A stretch of 64,000 nt of DNA from Erinaceus europaeus. Taxonomy: Eukaryota > Chordata > Mammalia > Eulipotyphla > Erinaceidae. Under the pieces are notes generated by a model, which searched no databases, had not been told where the DNA came from, and saw nothing but the letters and a program-made list of their open reading frames with translations. Below, in pieces: positions 30,919-42,990 of this stretch. Positions within the stretch are counted from its first letter, which is position 1, and each line of letters starts with the position of its first letter. The stretch spans positions 7,076,082 through 7,140,081 of the forward strand of contig NC_080164.1 in the NCBI RefSeq assembly GCF_950295315.1, given 5' to 3'. The position numbers and the translations under genes were made by a program.

Positions 30919-31080
30919 ATGCACTATCTTCTGTCATAGTGTCCAGAGTAGTCATTCTGCGTGCTCACCCCCACTGCAGCCTGTTCTCCCCTACGACACC
31001 TCTCTGGTGGCCAGTGGAGTGGTGGACATGGGATGGACAAGGCAGGCCTTCCAGAGCTTGCCCCAAATCTACACACACAA
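30655..31080 (+). mobile_element. Possible LTR-like sequence with (TTA)n
   Basis: TGATTGGTTC (CCAAT-type box), CATATAAACC (TATA-like) and ATTAAA occur in promoter-like order around 30788, 30870 and 30914, with a (TTA)n microsatellite at 30888-30917. Ends not found; speculative. Confidence 0.3.
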
Positions 31081-32110
31081 CCACGGGCAGAGAGGCACTT
31101 GGTGAATAAAAGAAAGGAGGAGAATCATTCAAACACACAGATGTGGCCCATTATGAGCAGAGAAGTGAGCTCTAAATCACTTAAAAGAAAGTGATGCCAG
31201 CCGCTATAAAATGAGCCACTATAGGGATAGGAGTCTCTGCATCTTGATTGGGAATTCTTCACAGTGAGGGAAGATTTGCTCACTCATCTCCTGAGCCATG
31301 ACAGAACCCTTCTCTTTCCCCTGCATAGAGCATCTGGCTAGTTTTAATGTAGGTTCATGTGCCGACTCTTAACTCATGCCCTCAGCCTGAGTAGGAGCGT
31401 CCCATCGATTCATTATCCACTTTTTATCTTTGTAATGCTCTCTTCCTTTCCTTTCCCCCTTCCCTCTTTCCTCCTCCTTTCTTCCTTGGCACTGGGACAT
31501 CATGCATACACGATTTCAACCTACTTGGATTGACTTTTTCATTATTTGGATTGCAGACAGAATGAGAGAAAGGGTGAGAGACCATAACACCAGTGTTCCC
31601 TGGTGCTCCTCTGTGGTGCAGGTGTTCACACCTGGACTGCACACATGACAAGACAGACCCCCTTCTAGATAAACTGTTTTTGTGGATGTGTTTCTTGAAA
31701 GAAGGCTATCTATCTAATCTGGCCTCTACCACACTGAAGAAAGGTTCAGTGCTGTCTCTTGTCTTTCACTTTCTATCTGAAAAAGTTGGCCTGGAAGCCC
31801 TTGCAATGACAACAAGAAGATAAAAAGACAGACTGCAAGACAGATGGACACTATCTCTGTGTCATCTGATAAAGGCGACTGTGACTCTTCACTCAACATT
31901 TCTGTGATTTACTAGGCGGGTCTAACTGAACAGGGTTGAGAGTCATGTCTACCCCTGGGGTTGGTTCACTTCATCATGTGGGTCAACTCTGCTCAGAACA
32001 TTTTGTTTTGTTTTCTCTTCCTCCAGTGCCTTTGATATTGGCATATATGCAGTTTGTAATTGGATTAGTAAAAGAGTTTACAATCTGGCTTTATTTAAAA
32101 TTTCTTAATT
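31081..32110. other. Non-repetitive stretch
   Basis: About 1 kb, no recognised repeat or gene. Short frames only. Confidence 0.45.
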
Positions 32111-32111
32111 A

Positions 32112-32775
32112 GGGCAGGGAAGATAGTATAATGGTTACGTAAAATGACTCTTTTTAAATTTTTTTTTATTTATAAAAAGGAAACATTAACAAAAACCATA
32201 GGAGCAGAGGGGTACAGCTTTGCACAGTTCCCACCACCAGAACTCCGTATCCCATCCCCTCCCCTGATAGCTTTCCTATTCTTTATCCCTCTGGGAGTGT
32301 ATGGACCCAGGGGCATTGTGGGATGCAGAAGGTGGAAGGTCTGGCTTCTGGAATTGCTTCCCCGCTGAACATGGGTGTTGGCAGGTCGATCCATACTCCC
32401 AGCCTGCCTCTCTCTTTCCCTAGTGGGACAGGGCTCTGGGGAAGTGGAGCTCCAGAGCACATTGGTGAGGTTGTCATCCAGGAAAGTCTGGTCGGCATCA
32501 TGCTAGCATCTGGCACCTGGTGGTTGACAAGAGAGTTAACATACCAAGCCAAACAAATTGTTGACCATTCATGGACCTAAAGGCTGGAATAGTGCAGATG
32601 GAGAGTTTGGGGGCTCCTCCATTTTGTAGATTGCTAGTAGGCATATTTTAGTCAAATTCCAAAGGGCCTGGGGCTATACTAGTTTTTTTGTAAAAAGACT
32701 TTCATGCCTGAGGCTCCCAACTCTGTTCTGTTCCCCACACAGTCATAAGTCAGAGATGAGCAAAAGAAAAATCCT
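32112..32775 (+). mobile_element. SINE family C split by an L1 end
   Basis: GGGAAGATAGTATAATGGTTAC (32117-32138) continues at 32695 as GACTTTCATGCCTGAGGCTCC and AAGTCAGAGATGAGCAAAAG. Confidence 0.7.
32155..32690 (-). mobile_element. L1 3' end, antisense, inside SINE C
   Basis: Well-preserved: GGAAACATTAACAAAAACC, CAGAACTCCGTATCCC, GTAGGCATATTTTAGTC. GTAAAATGACTCTTTT and GTAAAAAGACTTTCAT are its probable duplication. Confidence 0.8.
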
Positions 32776-32884
32776 AGTCAGTAGTGCCTTATCTGAAGAC
32801 GACAAATACAATGACACTAACAATAGCTTCAACAGCAATAATACAGTAAACTACTATGTAAGTGCATCGCCAGTATAGTCTCAT

Positions 32885-32965
32885 TGAGAGTTCATGCCCA
32901 TCTCCATTCTGAGATGAAGAAACAGATACACACAGAAGTGACTTGTCTAGGTTCACTCAACAATA
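32885..32965 (-). mobile_element. MIR SINE fragment, antisense
   Basis: CATTCTGAGATGAAGAAACAG and GTGACTTGTCTAGGTTCAC match antisense MIR core. Confidence 0.6.
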
Positions 32966-32999
32966 GTGGAATCAGACATAGAGACCGAAGCATCAGAAT

Positions 33000-33500
33000 C
33001 CTGATCCTGTGGTGCCTCTGCTTTCACTTCCTTTCTAAGCCACACCTACACCTACTACAGTGTCCAAATGTCCTTCCTTTATCCTCTTGCCTTTCAGGTA
33101 AGAGAAACTGCTTGACTTCCTCAGGTGTTACCCAGATTCCCTCCCCCTCTCAGTGATGGTGTACAAACAAAGGTTCCTGGTCACAGATGTTCCAGGTCCT
33201 TGTAGAATCGGGCATTCAGAGCCCTCTGGTCATCCTTACCTAACACATCTTCCCTTTTGGGAGTATGGACAGACGTTCTTGATGGGGCGCAGAAGGTGGG
33301 AGTTTTGGCTTCTGTAATTGCTTCTCCGATGGTCACGGGCGTTGGCAAGTGGATGTATCCCCCCCTTCCCTAGCCTGTTTCTATCTTTCCCTAGTGGGGT
33401 AGGACTCTGGAGGGGTAAGGTTGCAGGACAAGTTGGCTAGGTCATCTGCCCAGGGAGGTCAGGATGAGATTGTAGTAGCATCTAGAACTTGGTCCTGCCA
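33000..33500 (-). mobile_element. Older L1 3' end, antisense
   Basis: CACACCTACACCTACTACAG, GGGCGCAGAAGGTGGGAG, CCTAGTGGGGTAGGACTC; same old type as 15806. Confidence 0.6.
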
Positions 33501-33604
33501 TCTATTTTAGATTTTTTTTCTCTTAGTCTGTCTCAGTGTAGTTCTAACCATAGATACTTTGTAAGGGACATGGGGTGATGCCTCACTTTGGAGCTTGGGT
33601 TATC

Positions 33605-33790
33605 CAGGCTGGGCCATAGTGCACCTGGTTGAGTGCACATGTTACAATTCACAAGGACCCTGGTTCAAGCCACAGGATCCCAACTATAAGGAGGAAAGAT
33701 TCATGAGGGATGAAGCAGTGTTCTTTCTCTCTCTCTCTCTCTCTCTATCCAATAAATAATAGATACATTATTAAAAAATTAAAAAAAGAA
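33605..33790 (+). mobile_element. SINE family B
   Basis: Head GGGCCATAGTGCACCTGG, CTGGTTCAAGCCACAGG, (TC)n tract, ATCCAATAAATAATAG tail. Confidence 0.75.
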
Positions 33791-34109
33791 ATTAGGTTAC
33801 TAAAAACATTTGCAAAGACTCTTGTGCCCCTTTGAAGGGCCCTGGAATGGTGGAGGCTGATGAGGGTGAATGGTCTCTTGAATATCAGCAGCTATATAAT
33901 TGTGTGATTTGCTTTAAAATCACTCAGTGGCTTAACCTTTGGTTGTTTTCAGCATCTGCCACTTTGGCTTTCCCTGGAAGGATACCAAAGCACTAAGCAA
34001 CTAAGGAGAGAGGGATGGTGAGTTGCGAGAGAAAAGTCACACAGAGACTAAGCACTACTTAAAGCCATGAAGCCGCGGAATGTGACAGTTCAGAGGGGAG
34101 GTCAACAGA

Positions 34110-34165
34110 TTCACTTCCCCACTTTATAGATGAGGTGAGAGTCCCACATCCAAGACCATGCAGGT
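34110..34165 (-). mobile_element. MIR SINE fragment, antisense
   Basis: CCCCACTTTATAGATGAGGT and CCAAGACCATGCAGGT resemble the MIR core reversed. Confidence 0.5.
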
Positions 34166-34174
34166 ATCAGTAGT

Positions 34175-34312
34175 CTGGAAGGTGGTGCAGTGGATAAGGC
34201 GTTAGAGTCTCAAGCATGAGGTCCTGAGTTCAGTTCCAGGCCGTACATGTACCAGACTGATATTTGGTTCTTTCTCTCCTACTTTCTCATTAATAAAAGA
34301 AATCTACATATT
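34175..34312 (+). mobile_element. SINE family C (GTGGATAAGGCG head)
   Basis: AGGTGGTGCAGTGGATAAGG, AAGCATGAGGTCCTGAGTTC, CTTTCTCATTAATAAAAG tail. Confidence 0.75.
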
Positions 34313-34389
34313 AAATTCACAGTGGAGGGCTTCTGCTCCTTCCTTCCCTCCCTCCCTGCCTTCATCCCTTCTTTCCTTCCTTCCTCTAT

Positions 34390-35270
34390 TCCTTATGTCA
34401 TTCCCAGTTTTTGTTATGAAAAGTTTTAATATATATAGTATATGTCTACACTTGCCTCCTCAACTTTCAACATTACCAACTACTCAGAAGCTTAAATTCT
34501 TGACGGACTTCCTTTATTCCTCAGTTTTAATTTGAAATGTTCCTGAGTTTTATCAGTTAACCGCTAAGTGTTTCAAAAAGACTAATTTTCTCATGCAAAT
34601 GCCAGTAATAAAACTGAAAGCTAATATTTCTTAATATGATCAAGTACTTAATACGATTTGCCATTATCATTCTGGTCCTGTAATTTGGCATTTCTGAAAA
34701 AAACTGGTTCAGGCAAGGATTTCTGTAAATCACATGTTAAACACTCACAGGAAAGCAAGACATCTCATGAAGTCATTGAAATGATTTCTGCTTAGACCCT
34801 CGAATGATCTGAGGTGGAAAACCACTCTCTGTATTTCTGAAGCTCTCCAGAGGTCAAGAGGATTCACCTCACAGTTTATATCTAATTCTGATGTTTCCAA
34901 CAGCAGTAGACAGCTTATTTGCTTTCACTCTACTCTCACTGAAGGTGGATCTGACGCTGAGGGCTCATCAGCTAAGGAATGTCTGCTCCTCAGATTACTC
35001 GCTTTTCTCTCAGACCTCTAGCCTCCTCCCGTGAAGAATCCCAGTTCTGAAATCTTTACTCTCTCCCCAGCAAAGTAGGGAAATAAAGAAAATATTTACT
35101 AGTGCTATCCAATGTGACAGTATCTTTTTTGGTCAATTGCTTAAATTTTACCAACAGTATTATTAGCTTCTTAGAGCAACTGTGCCAAGTTATTGTGAAC
35201 TTGATTTAAGGTAGCAGATATTTATTCTCTCATGTTTTGGAGATCAGAAGTATGAACTAATTCAAAGGGA
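34390..35270. other. Non-repetitive stretch
   Basis: About 0.9 kb of AT-rich single-copy sequence; nothing recognised. Confidence 0.45.
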
Positions 35271-35271
35271 C

Positions 35272-36330
35272 ATATACACCCCTATGTTCATTCATGACAG
35301 CCAAAGTGTGGAAGCAGCCTAAATGGCCATCAGCAGATGACTGGTTAAAGAAGTTATGGGATATATATTCCGTGGAAGCTATGATGCAATAAAAAATGAG
35401 CATATTGTCTCCTTTGGAACAAAATGAATGGAACTGGAGGTGATTATGCTGAGCAAAACAAAGAGATAAAAAGGCAACTACCAGATGGTTTCACACATAT
35501 GTGGAATCTGGATACCTGATATATAAACCTGAAAAAAAAAGCAAGCAAACTGTTTCTAAGACTTGTGGTATTACAATCTTGTAACATACTTTTTTTTTTT
35601 TTTTTTTACAGAAAATGTGTCTCTGGGAAGACCTTGGGACAAACTGCTTCTCTTTTCCAGCTTTTTTTTTTTTTTTTGTGACAATCCCCTTTATTTGTTT
35701 ATTTATTTTTAATTTCTTTATTGGGGAATTAACGTTTCACATTTGACAGTAAATACAATAGTTTGTACATGCATAACATTCCCCAGTTTTCCATATAACA
35801 ATACAACCCCCACTAGGTCCTCTGGCATCCTTTTTGGACCTGTACTCTCCCCCCTACACACCCCAGAGTCTTTGACTTTGGTGCAATACACCAGCTCCAG
35901 TTCAGGCTCTACTTGCTAACATACTTTTAATGACAAAAAACTTTTTTTTTTTTTTAAAGATGCTATTTTGTCATGTAGGACAAAATGGAGAAAATTGTGC
36001 TTAGGGAAATAAGAAATAAAAAACAAGTACCAAATGGTTCCACACATGTGGAATCTAGAGAACTGATACACATAAAATTGCAAACAAACAAACAAAAAAA
36101 AAACAAAAAACAAACAGAAGCAAGCAACTATTTCTGAACACAGCACTTGGCCATCCTGACACCATGCAAGCAATTATTTCTAAGACTTGTGAGAACTATG
36201 GTGTTTGTCTTTGGCAGGTGGGTGGGTGTCTTTGGTAGTGGGCATGGTGTGGAACTATACACTGTAATTGTAGAATAATAGCTGACTATTAATCACAAAT
36301 GAAAAAAAATAAACAAAAAAGAAGTATGAA
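35272..36330 (+). mobile_element. L1 3' UTR, sense, split by an antisense L1 end
   Basis: GGGACATATACACCCCTATG, AAGCAGCCTAAATGGCCATC, TATGTGGAATCTGGATACC, and after the insertion ACATGTGGAATCTAGAGAAC to TGTGGAACTATACACTG and poly(A). The repeated ATGTGGAATCT part suggests either two overlapping L1 ends or an internal repeat. Confidence 0.65.
35593..35924 (-). mobile_element. Antisense L1-type 3' end (subfamily with ATATAACAATACAACCC)
   Basis: Carries TTTCTTTATTGGGGAATTAAC and GGTCCTCTGGCATCC. TAACATACTTTTT occurs at both sides (about 35580 and 35925). Confidence 0.65.
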
Positions 36331-36764
36331 CTAAGTCTCAGGGACTAAAATTAAAATCCCCATTTAACCAGACCTGAAAAATCTCCTTTGTTATATGTGG
36401 TACAACTCACAGGGTCCAGGGTTTAGAACCTGAATGAGTTTGGAAGCTTCTATTCAGTTTTCTTGATAAAAGGGACACAGTTACTAAGAGGGTTATAATG
36501 TGCTAATATAAGTATGTCCGACTGGTGAGGAACGGCCTCATGGCTAAGAGCATGAATTTTGTTATCAGGCACAACTGGATAGTTTCAAGGCCTATAGGTT
36601 TTAGTGGAAAGATACTTGAAGAAATACTATTAGACTAAGGTGCTGAAAATCATAGCAAATTAAGAAATATTAAAGGAAACAATCATGTTTAATTCTGGAG
36701 CCACGTCTCAGGGTTTTGGAAATCAGAAAACGCCACTAAGATGCAATGGTTTTATTTATTTTTC
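36331..36764. other. Non-repetitive stretch
   Basis: About 430 bp, nothing recognised. Confidence 0.45.
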
Positions 36765-37430
36765 CTTATCACTATTATCATTTTTATTTGTGATTCTAAT
36801 AGTGGGTTATAAAATTGTTTTTTTAATTTTTTAAACATTTATTTATTTACTCCCTTTTTGTTGCCCTTGTTGTTTTGTTGTTGTAGTTATTATTGTTGTT
36901 GTTACTGATGTCCTCATTGTTGGATAGACCAGAGAGAAATGGAGAGAGGAGCGGAAGACAGAGAGAGGGAGATAAGAGACACCTGCAGACCTGCTTCACC
37001 GCTTATGAAGTGACTCCCCCTGCAGGTGGGGATCCGGGGGCTCGAACCGGGATCCTTATTGCTGGTCCTTTCACTTTGCGCCACGTGCACTTAACATGCT
37101 GCGCTACCGCCCGGCCCGACTCGCACAAAATTGTTGTTTCCACACTGCACCCACTACTCAAGTCCTATGCCCTTACCCTCCTAGAGAGAACCACCATAGT
37201 TCTCACAAAGTCTTAGCGACACTGTTTGCTTCTGGTTTTGTTTTCTACAAGTTCAGTGTATCAGTTTACTAAATTCCACATATGGGTGAAACTATCTGGT
37301 AGTTGTCTTTCGTCTCGGCTTCTTTCACTAAGCATAATCACCTCCAGTTCCATCCACTTTGCCCCAAAGGACACAATATTGTCTTATTTGATTGTAGAGT
37401 AGTATTCTATGTAATATATATTAACCCACA

Positions 37431-37480
<50 letters not shown>

Positions 37481-37750
37481 AAACTATATGTATCATAACT
37501 TCTGTAGCCAGTCATCTGTGGGTAGGCATTTAGGCTGCTTCCACTCTTTGGTCATTGTTAATAATGCAGCTATGAACACAGGGGTGCATATGTCCCTTTG
37601 AATTGCTGAGTGTCCACTGGATAAATACCTATGAGTGGTATTGCTGGGTCATAAGGTAATTCCATTTTTCCTTGTTTAAGGAATGTCCATACAGTCTTCC
37701 AAAAGGACTACACCATTTTGTACTCCCACCAGCAGTCTAGCAGGATGTAA
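36765..37750 (-). mobile_element. L1 3' UTR, antisense, with SINE and (TATC)n inside
   Basis: TGTGATTCTAATAGTGGG, GAGAACCACCATAGTTCTC, TCACTAAGCATAATCACCTCC, CCATACAGTCTTCCAAAAGG. A (TATC)n microsatellite sits at 37432-37480. Confidence 0.8.
36819..37124 (-). mobile_element. SINE family A, antisense, inside L1
   Basis: Head CTACCGCCCGGCCCGACTC; AAAATTGTTTTT and AAAATTGTTGTT flank it. Confidence 0.85.
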
Positions 37751-37793
37751 AAATGACCCACCTCTTTAAACAGTTGCAGAGTAAGAACTTATT

Positions 37794-38074
37794 TTTAAAA
37801 TATTTATTTATTTATTTTCCCTTTTGTTGCCCTTGTTGTTTAACATTTTTGTGGCTATTGATGTCCTTGTTGTTGGATAGGACAGAGAGAAATGGAGAGA
37901 GGAGGGGAAGACAGAGAGGGGGAGAGAAAGACAGACGCCTGCAGACCTGTTTCACCGCTTGTGAAGTGACTGCCCTGCAGGTGGGGAGCTGGAGGCTCGA
38001 ACCAGGATCCTTATGCCAGTCCTTGTGCTTTACGCCACGTGCACTTAACCCGTTGTGCCACCGCCCAACTCCCA
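37794..38074 (-). mobile_element. SINE family A, antisense
   Basis: Perfect 17-bp duplication CAGAGTAAGAACTTATT at 37777-37793 and 38075-38091; probably recent. Confidence 0.95.
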
Positions 38075-38267
38075 CAGAGTAAGAACTTATTACAGTGTCT
38101 CTGTCAAGACCAAGAGAAACAACTGCTCATGTGTCTACAATGTACTTTACTGCATGATTAAGAAAAAAAAATCAATAGACTGATTTTTTTTTGGTTTCTG
38201 AAGTGTCTTGTAGTTTTATCTGAACATAGCTTTTCTTTCCAAATGTCAGCTAGCAATGTGAGTCTAC

Positions 38268-38415
38268 ATTTTTTTTTTTTTTTTAAAATGGCCATGAAGG
38301 ATCAAGGTTATTGCTGGGGCTTGGTGCCAGCACTACAAACGCACCACTCTTGTGACCATTTTTATAGAGGACAGATAGAAATTGAGAAGGGAGGAGGGAG
38401 GAAGGAAGGGAGGGC

Positions 38416-38454
<39 letters not shown>

Positions 38455-38485
38455 ATAGCATAGCTTCACTGCTTAGATCCTTGTG
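38268..38485 (-). mobile_element. SINE with A-type module and (GA)n, antisense
   Basis: GGTTATTGCTGGGGCTTGG, CAGATAGAAATTGAGAAGGG, GA microsatellite 38418-38455, ATAGCTTCACTGCTTAG; head missing. Confidence 0.6.
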
Positions 38486-39140
38486 TATGGAAAGGAACCG
38501 CTGCCCAGACCCTATGAGTATATACCTTTTTCAAAAAGTCCCATGGTGCTATAAGGCCAGATTCATGCAGCACACACAGGCCTGATTCCAGTACCAATTA
38601 TCTGATGATACTGTGCCTTGTCTGAGGCAGGCAAGCCGGATATATTTCTATTGGGCAGGGAGCACATGCCCTGGTATTTATAATCTGCAAAAAATGTTTG
38701 TCAGTACGCATTGTGCATGAATCCATCTCTGAGTGCTTGTGTGAAATAGCCTCATTATTTCTGAAGAGCTAATGGATTCACAAATCCTGTCAGCAGATCT
38801 GTCACAGCTGGGGGTCTCTCCATAGGGTCTGATGACTGGCATGTGTGGATAGAATTGTGGACTGAAGCGAGTGTCCGCCTGTGCCTCAAACTCTGGGCCT
38901 ATAGTTCCCTGGCTCAACCCCAGCAGATTCCAGAAGCAGAGGGAAAGTCACTGTGGAGAGTCAAACCATGGGTGTCAGAGAGAAGATGAATTTCAGAATT
39001 TTAATTTTTTGCTTTAGATGCCTCACTTACAGACCATGCCAAGGGGCTTGGTTGGATTTGCTAGAGATGGGTGGGAGGATGGTTCAAGTCTGATTTACTC
39101 TTTGTTTATGGGCCTATCTGACTACCTATTTAGCTTGGCT
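38486..39140. other. Non-repetitive stretch
   Basis: About 650 bp with no recognised feature. Confidence 0.4.
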
Positions 39141-39266
39141 CAGTAAGCTGTATCTAGCCCGTTACATTGAGCTGTATCCAGCATTGCAGTGAGCTGTATC
39201 CAACCCACTGCAGTGAGCTGTATCCAGTTGTTGCAGTGAGTTGTATCCAGCCTGTTGCAGTGAGCT
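39141..39266. repeat. Minisatellite, 22-25 bp unit, about 5 copies
   Basis: Unit close to GAGCTGTATCCAGC followed by GTTGCAGT; five diverged copies in tandem, the last ending in TGAGCTGAAC. Confidence 0.85.
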
Positions 39267-39470
39267 GAACAGGCCTATGACCTTTCTATGGTGTTCTCTG
39301 GGACAGGCCTAGACTTTTCCTCCATTTCCTCCCAACTTCTCATAGTTCTGTCCTTCTGAACAGTCATTTCTAATGGCTCTTGGTGGTTGTCTTTAAGAAA
39401 CTGTGTAGAATTATGTGGTTATTTGTGGTGGCTTCCAAGGGGGTTAGGAAGTGACACTTATAGAGCTCTC

Positions 39471-39471
<1 letters not shown>

Positions 39472-39505
<34 letters not shown>
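39472..39505. repeat. (CA)n microsatellite
   Basis: About 17 CA units followed by a T run and a G run. Confidence 0.95.
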
Positions 39506-39507
<2 letters not shown>

Positions 39508-39729
39508 TTTTTTTTGGGGGGGGGTTAATGGTTTATACTACAGTTACTGAGACATGTAAAATTTTGCATCTGGATGTGACAGGTGTCTGTAAAACCCTCT
39601 CACTCCCAACGTAGGTCCCAGGCTCTGAGAACCCAAGGCCTTCTTTCACTGAGAACCTTTGCTTTGCTGCAATATGACATGTCTAGTCCAAGTTTCACTT
39701 TGTGTTTTCCCTTTCAGTCCTTGTTTCTT

Positions 39730-39943
39730 CTAAATTAATTGATTGCTTACTTGATCGATTGACTTTGGGTAGAGGCAGAAATTGAGAGGGGAGGGGAGAT
39801 AGAGAAGGAGGGAGGGAGAGAGAGAAAGAGGGACCTAGCTCCTGAAGGTCACCTCCTACAGGTGGGGACTGAGGGCCTGAACCCAGATCTTTGCACATGG
39901 TAACCTGTGCCCTTTACCAGATATGTCACCACTCAACAATCTC
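39730..39943 (-). mobile_element. SINE family B, antisense
   Basis: GTCCTTGTTTCTT at 39717-39729 and 39944-39956. Body shortened in the middle. Confidence 0.88.
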
Positions 39944-40154
39944 TGTCCTTGTTTCTTGAATTCCACCAATAACACACATATAGATAGAACTTTGATTCTG
40001 GGTGATTGTACCCAGAGAACCAGATTGTTTATTATGATTTTACCTGATGTTCTTTTTCACTTATTCAATAAATATTTATTAAGAGTTTCACTGTACTGTG
40101 TAGATATATTTTGGTTTACTAGCAAATTATAGTAATTAAATAATAAAAAGATTT

Positions 40155-40340
40155 CAGGGGCTACTTTGGCTCGGGGTATAAGACAAGTGGTAGGTTTACT
40201 ACAACCTTGGGAGAAACACTGCAGTTTCCACTGGAGGGAATGGTACCCAGAGCTCTGGTGGTGGGAATGGTGTGGAATTATACCCCTGTCATCTCATAAT
40301 TTTGGACATCAAGATTAAATCACTAATAAAAATCTTTTAA
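40155..40340 (+). mobile_element. L1 3' terminal fragment, sense
   Basis: AGAGCTCTGGTGGTGGGAATGG, GAATTATACCCCTGTCATC, TCACTAATAAAAATC. Confidence 0.5.
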
Positions 40341-40424
40341 AGAGATACATGCAAAGTATCCAATAAACATGGTTTTTTTTTATGTTCCTCTTGGCTAAGG
40401 TTTCACTACATGAAATGTATTCTA

Positions 40425-40648
40425 GTCTTTGTATTTATATTATCTTCATTAATTGGATTGAAACAGCCAGAAATCAAGAGGGGTGGGGGGTCGATAATGA
40501 GGAAAAGAGACAGAGAGACACCTGCAACCCTGCTTCACCTCTTGTGGAGTAGCTTCCCCCACTGCAGGTGAGGACCAGGGGCTTGAACTCAGATCCTTGC
40601 ACACTGTAACATGTGCACCCAACCAAGTGTGCCATTACCCGGCCCCTA
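40425..40648 (-). mobile_element. SINE family B, antisense
   Basis: ATTGGATTGAAACAGCCAG, CACTGCAGGTGAGGACCAGG, GTGCCATTACCCGGCCCC; CTAGTCT with TGTATT/GGTATT on each side. Confidence 0.8.
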
Positions 40649-40649
40649 G

Positions 40650-41189
40650 TCTCTTGGTATTAGTTTAATGAATCTAAATCAAGTAGATACAATCAAATAT
40701 TTCAGAACGATAGTCACACCCCCCAGCTCACCATTAGTCTGATAAATCCTGTTTCCTGATGGTTCTCTGCAGGCCAGTGTTGATCTGAGGTCGAGAGCAG
40801 TCCTCTGAAACAAGAGACCCTGAACCTCAGGACCCTGAACCTCAGGAGCTCCTTCTCAGGAGAAGCTATAGACTCGCTGACTTTTTCTGAGTACAGTCAT
40901 TCTTTGCTTATGGACCCGTCTGTTCTTTTTTTCTCTATAGGATATTTGGCAAGCGTTTTTAGCCCTCACTGAGCCCCAGACTTCTACAGTGGAGCTGCAC
41001 GTGTGTCCTTGGGGAAACGGCCTTCATTTCTGATGATTTAGTGTTTCATTTCATCTCAGGAAATTGTCGGCAATCAGCAGATCTAATAAAGGGTTTTATC
41101 CTGTGTACGATGCTGCATATAGAATGGTGATATACATTGTCATGGCATTTATGGTGGCAATAAGAATACCATATGCATGTTTGACATTG
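40650..41189. other. Non-repetitive stretch
   Basis: About 540 bp; GGACCCTGAACCTCAG is repeated imperfectly near 40820. No gene. Confidence 0.4.
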
Positions 41190-41325
41190 TTTTACATGCT
41201 TCATATAAATGTAATCATTTATCATTACAGCCAGTCCTTGAGGCAAATGACTGCTTATTCTCATTGTTGAGAAAATGAGAGAACAGAAGCTTTGCAAGCT
41301 TTCTCAGTGTCACAAAACCAGGGAG
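41190..41325 (-). mobile_element. MIR SINE, antisense
   Basis: TTACATGCTTCATATAAATG, CATTATCATTACAGCC-type sequence and GAGAAAATGAGAGAACAGAAG fit antisense MIR. Confidence 0.55.
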
Positions 41326-41472
41326 AGGGAGAAGGAGAGGGGGAAGGGAGAGGGAAAGGGAGAGGGAGAGGGAGAAGGAGAGGGGGAAGGGAGGGGATGG
41401 GAGAGGGAGAGGGAGAGGGAGGGGGAGGGGGAGGGGGAGGGGGAGGGGGAGAGGGAGAGGGAGAGAGAAACA
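41318..41472. repeat. (GGGAGA)n / (GGGGGA)n purine tract
   Basis: 155 bp of almost pure purine. Frames coding E/G/R repeats across it are artefacts. Confidence 0.95.
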
Positions 41473-41479
41473 CTAGACT

Positions 41480-42370
41480 TAGAGACTTAGAGACCTAGTG
41501 TTTGGAGCTAGGTTTCTGGTGTGTTTAACCCTTGTGCTTTTTTCCATCTTGTGAATCTGAATGATCTACCAATATATCCCTGTACTTGCAAGAATCTCAG
41601 GTTTCATTGGGGAATAATAATAACAGACATGAAATAGCCTAAGACTAATATGAGAACTCCATCATTTGGACTGCAAGTATTAAGGGCCTCTTGGAAGGGA
41701 AAGCTGTAGTGAACTAGGTGAATGTGGAAGTCTTTTTAGATGAGGAAAAAGGCCCACTCCATTGGAAGAGGCTGAAGCATGAACAACGGTGAATAGTTTA
41801 TATTGAGTCTACGTTGAGGATATTTGCACAACGGGACTTTGGACTAGGGGTCAGACCTGCGTCACAGCTCAGTTTGTTAGTTGTGTGGTCTGCACAGCTT
41901 CTGTGTCTTCTGGTTGTTATTTACCGACTTTTTGTTACCTTTTATACAGAGCATAGACACTTAGTAGCTGTGGATGTAGAGGTCAGAATGATGTTTGGTA
42001 TAAGAGCGGGACGTGGCAAAACCATTACTTAGAGGTCTACACAATTAAAGTAGAATGGAGAATTGAGGAAGTGAGTTTGGTTTTATTTTTACTGAAGAAA
42101 ATGGATGACAGGACCATCACTCCTAGATTCTGGCGACAACTTTTGATTTTGTTTGTCATAACTACCAAAAACAGGGCCGTCATTTCCCTTCAGTAACTTT
42201 TCTCTGTCTACCCCAACACAGCCTGTCCCAATCCATCAAGCATACCAGTTGTCTCAGAATGAAGTGCTGACTTCATAACTCTGTTCACACGACCTCTGTG
42301 AGCTGCTCCAAGTAATACCACATCTACTTCATCTTCCCTCCTTAACCCTTCTACTCCATGGGCCATCATA
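41480..42370. other. Mostly non-repetitive; possible MIR
   Basis: About 0.9 kb. At 41845-41990 GTTAGTTGTGTGGTCTGCAC and CTTCTGTGTCTTCTGG faintly resemble a sense MIR. Nothing else recognised. Confidence 0.35.
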
Positions 42371-42384
42371 CTGAAAGTGGTTCT

Positions 42385-42411
42385 TATGTGTGTGTGTAGA
42401 CACACATGCAC

Positions 42412-42442
<31 letters not shown>

Positions 42443-42445
42443 ATC
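42385..42445. repeat. (TG)n/(CA)n inverted dinucleotide repeat
   Basis: GTGTGTGTGTAGACACACA followed by a longer CA run; the TG and CA parts could pair. Confidence 0.9.
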
Positions 42446-42559
42446 TTTTTTCTTTCTTTTTAAATAAAAACTACGTATACATAGATGCTTTTTTTTTCCT
42501 CTAAAATGTTTTTTTTCTCCTACCCTTTCATGAGCTTACTCTTATTCACACATTTTATT

Positions 42560-42690
42560 TATAGTATTATCATTACCATTACCAATCACTGCTCAGCTCT
42601 GGCTTATAGGTGGTACAGGGGATTGACCGTGGGACCTCTCAGATCCTCAGGGATGAGAGTCTGTTTAATAATCATTATGCTATCTCCTAT
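42560..42690 (-). mobile_element. SINE family C, antisense
   Basis: CACTGCTCAGCTCTGGCTTA, GGGGATTGACCGTGGGACC, ATCATTATGCTATCTCC. Confidence 0.75.
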
Positions 42691-42754
42691 GCACCCTATT
42701 CATCCTTTATGAATTAGATTAGGAATTGTTTCTTTCACCCTTAAAAACAAAACA

Positions 42755-42990
42755 AGAGGATCCAGAAGGTGGTTCCCCTGGTTGAGTGCACATGTCACAG
42801 TGTGCAAGGACCCAGGTTCCAGTCCCACCTGCAGGAGGAAAGCTTCACAAGTGGTGAAGCAGGGCTGCAGGTGTCTCTCTGTCTCTCTTCCTGTCAATCA
42901 CCCCCTTCCTTCTCAATTTCTGGCTGTATCTATCCAATAAATAAATAAAAATAAAAAGATATATAAACAAACAAACAAAAAAAACCCCAA
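42755..42990 (+). mobile_element. SINE family B
   Basis: GAAGGTGGTTCCCCTGGTTG head, CCAGGTTCCAGTCCCACC, GTATCTATCCAATAAATAAA tail. Confidence 0.85.

Noticed and set aside
41318..41472. Glu/Gly-repeat frames on both strands
   Set aside because: Purine-tract artefact.
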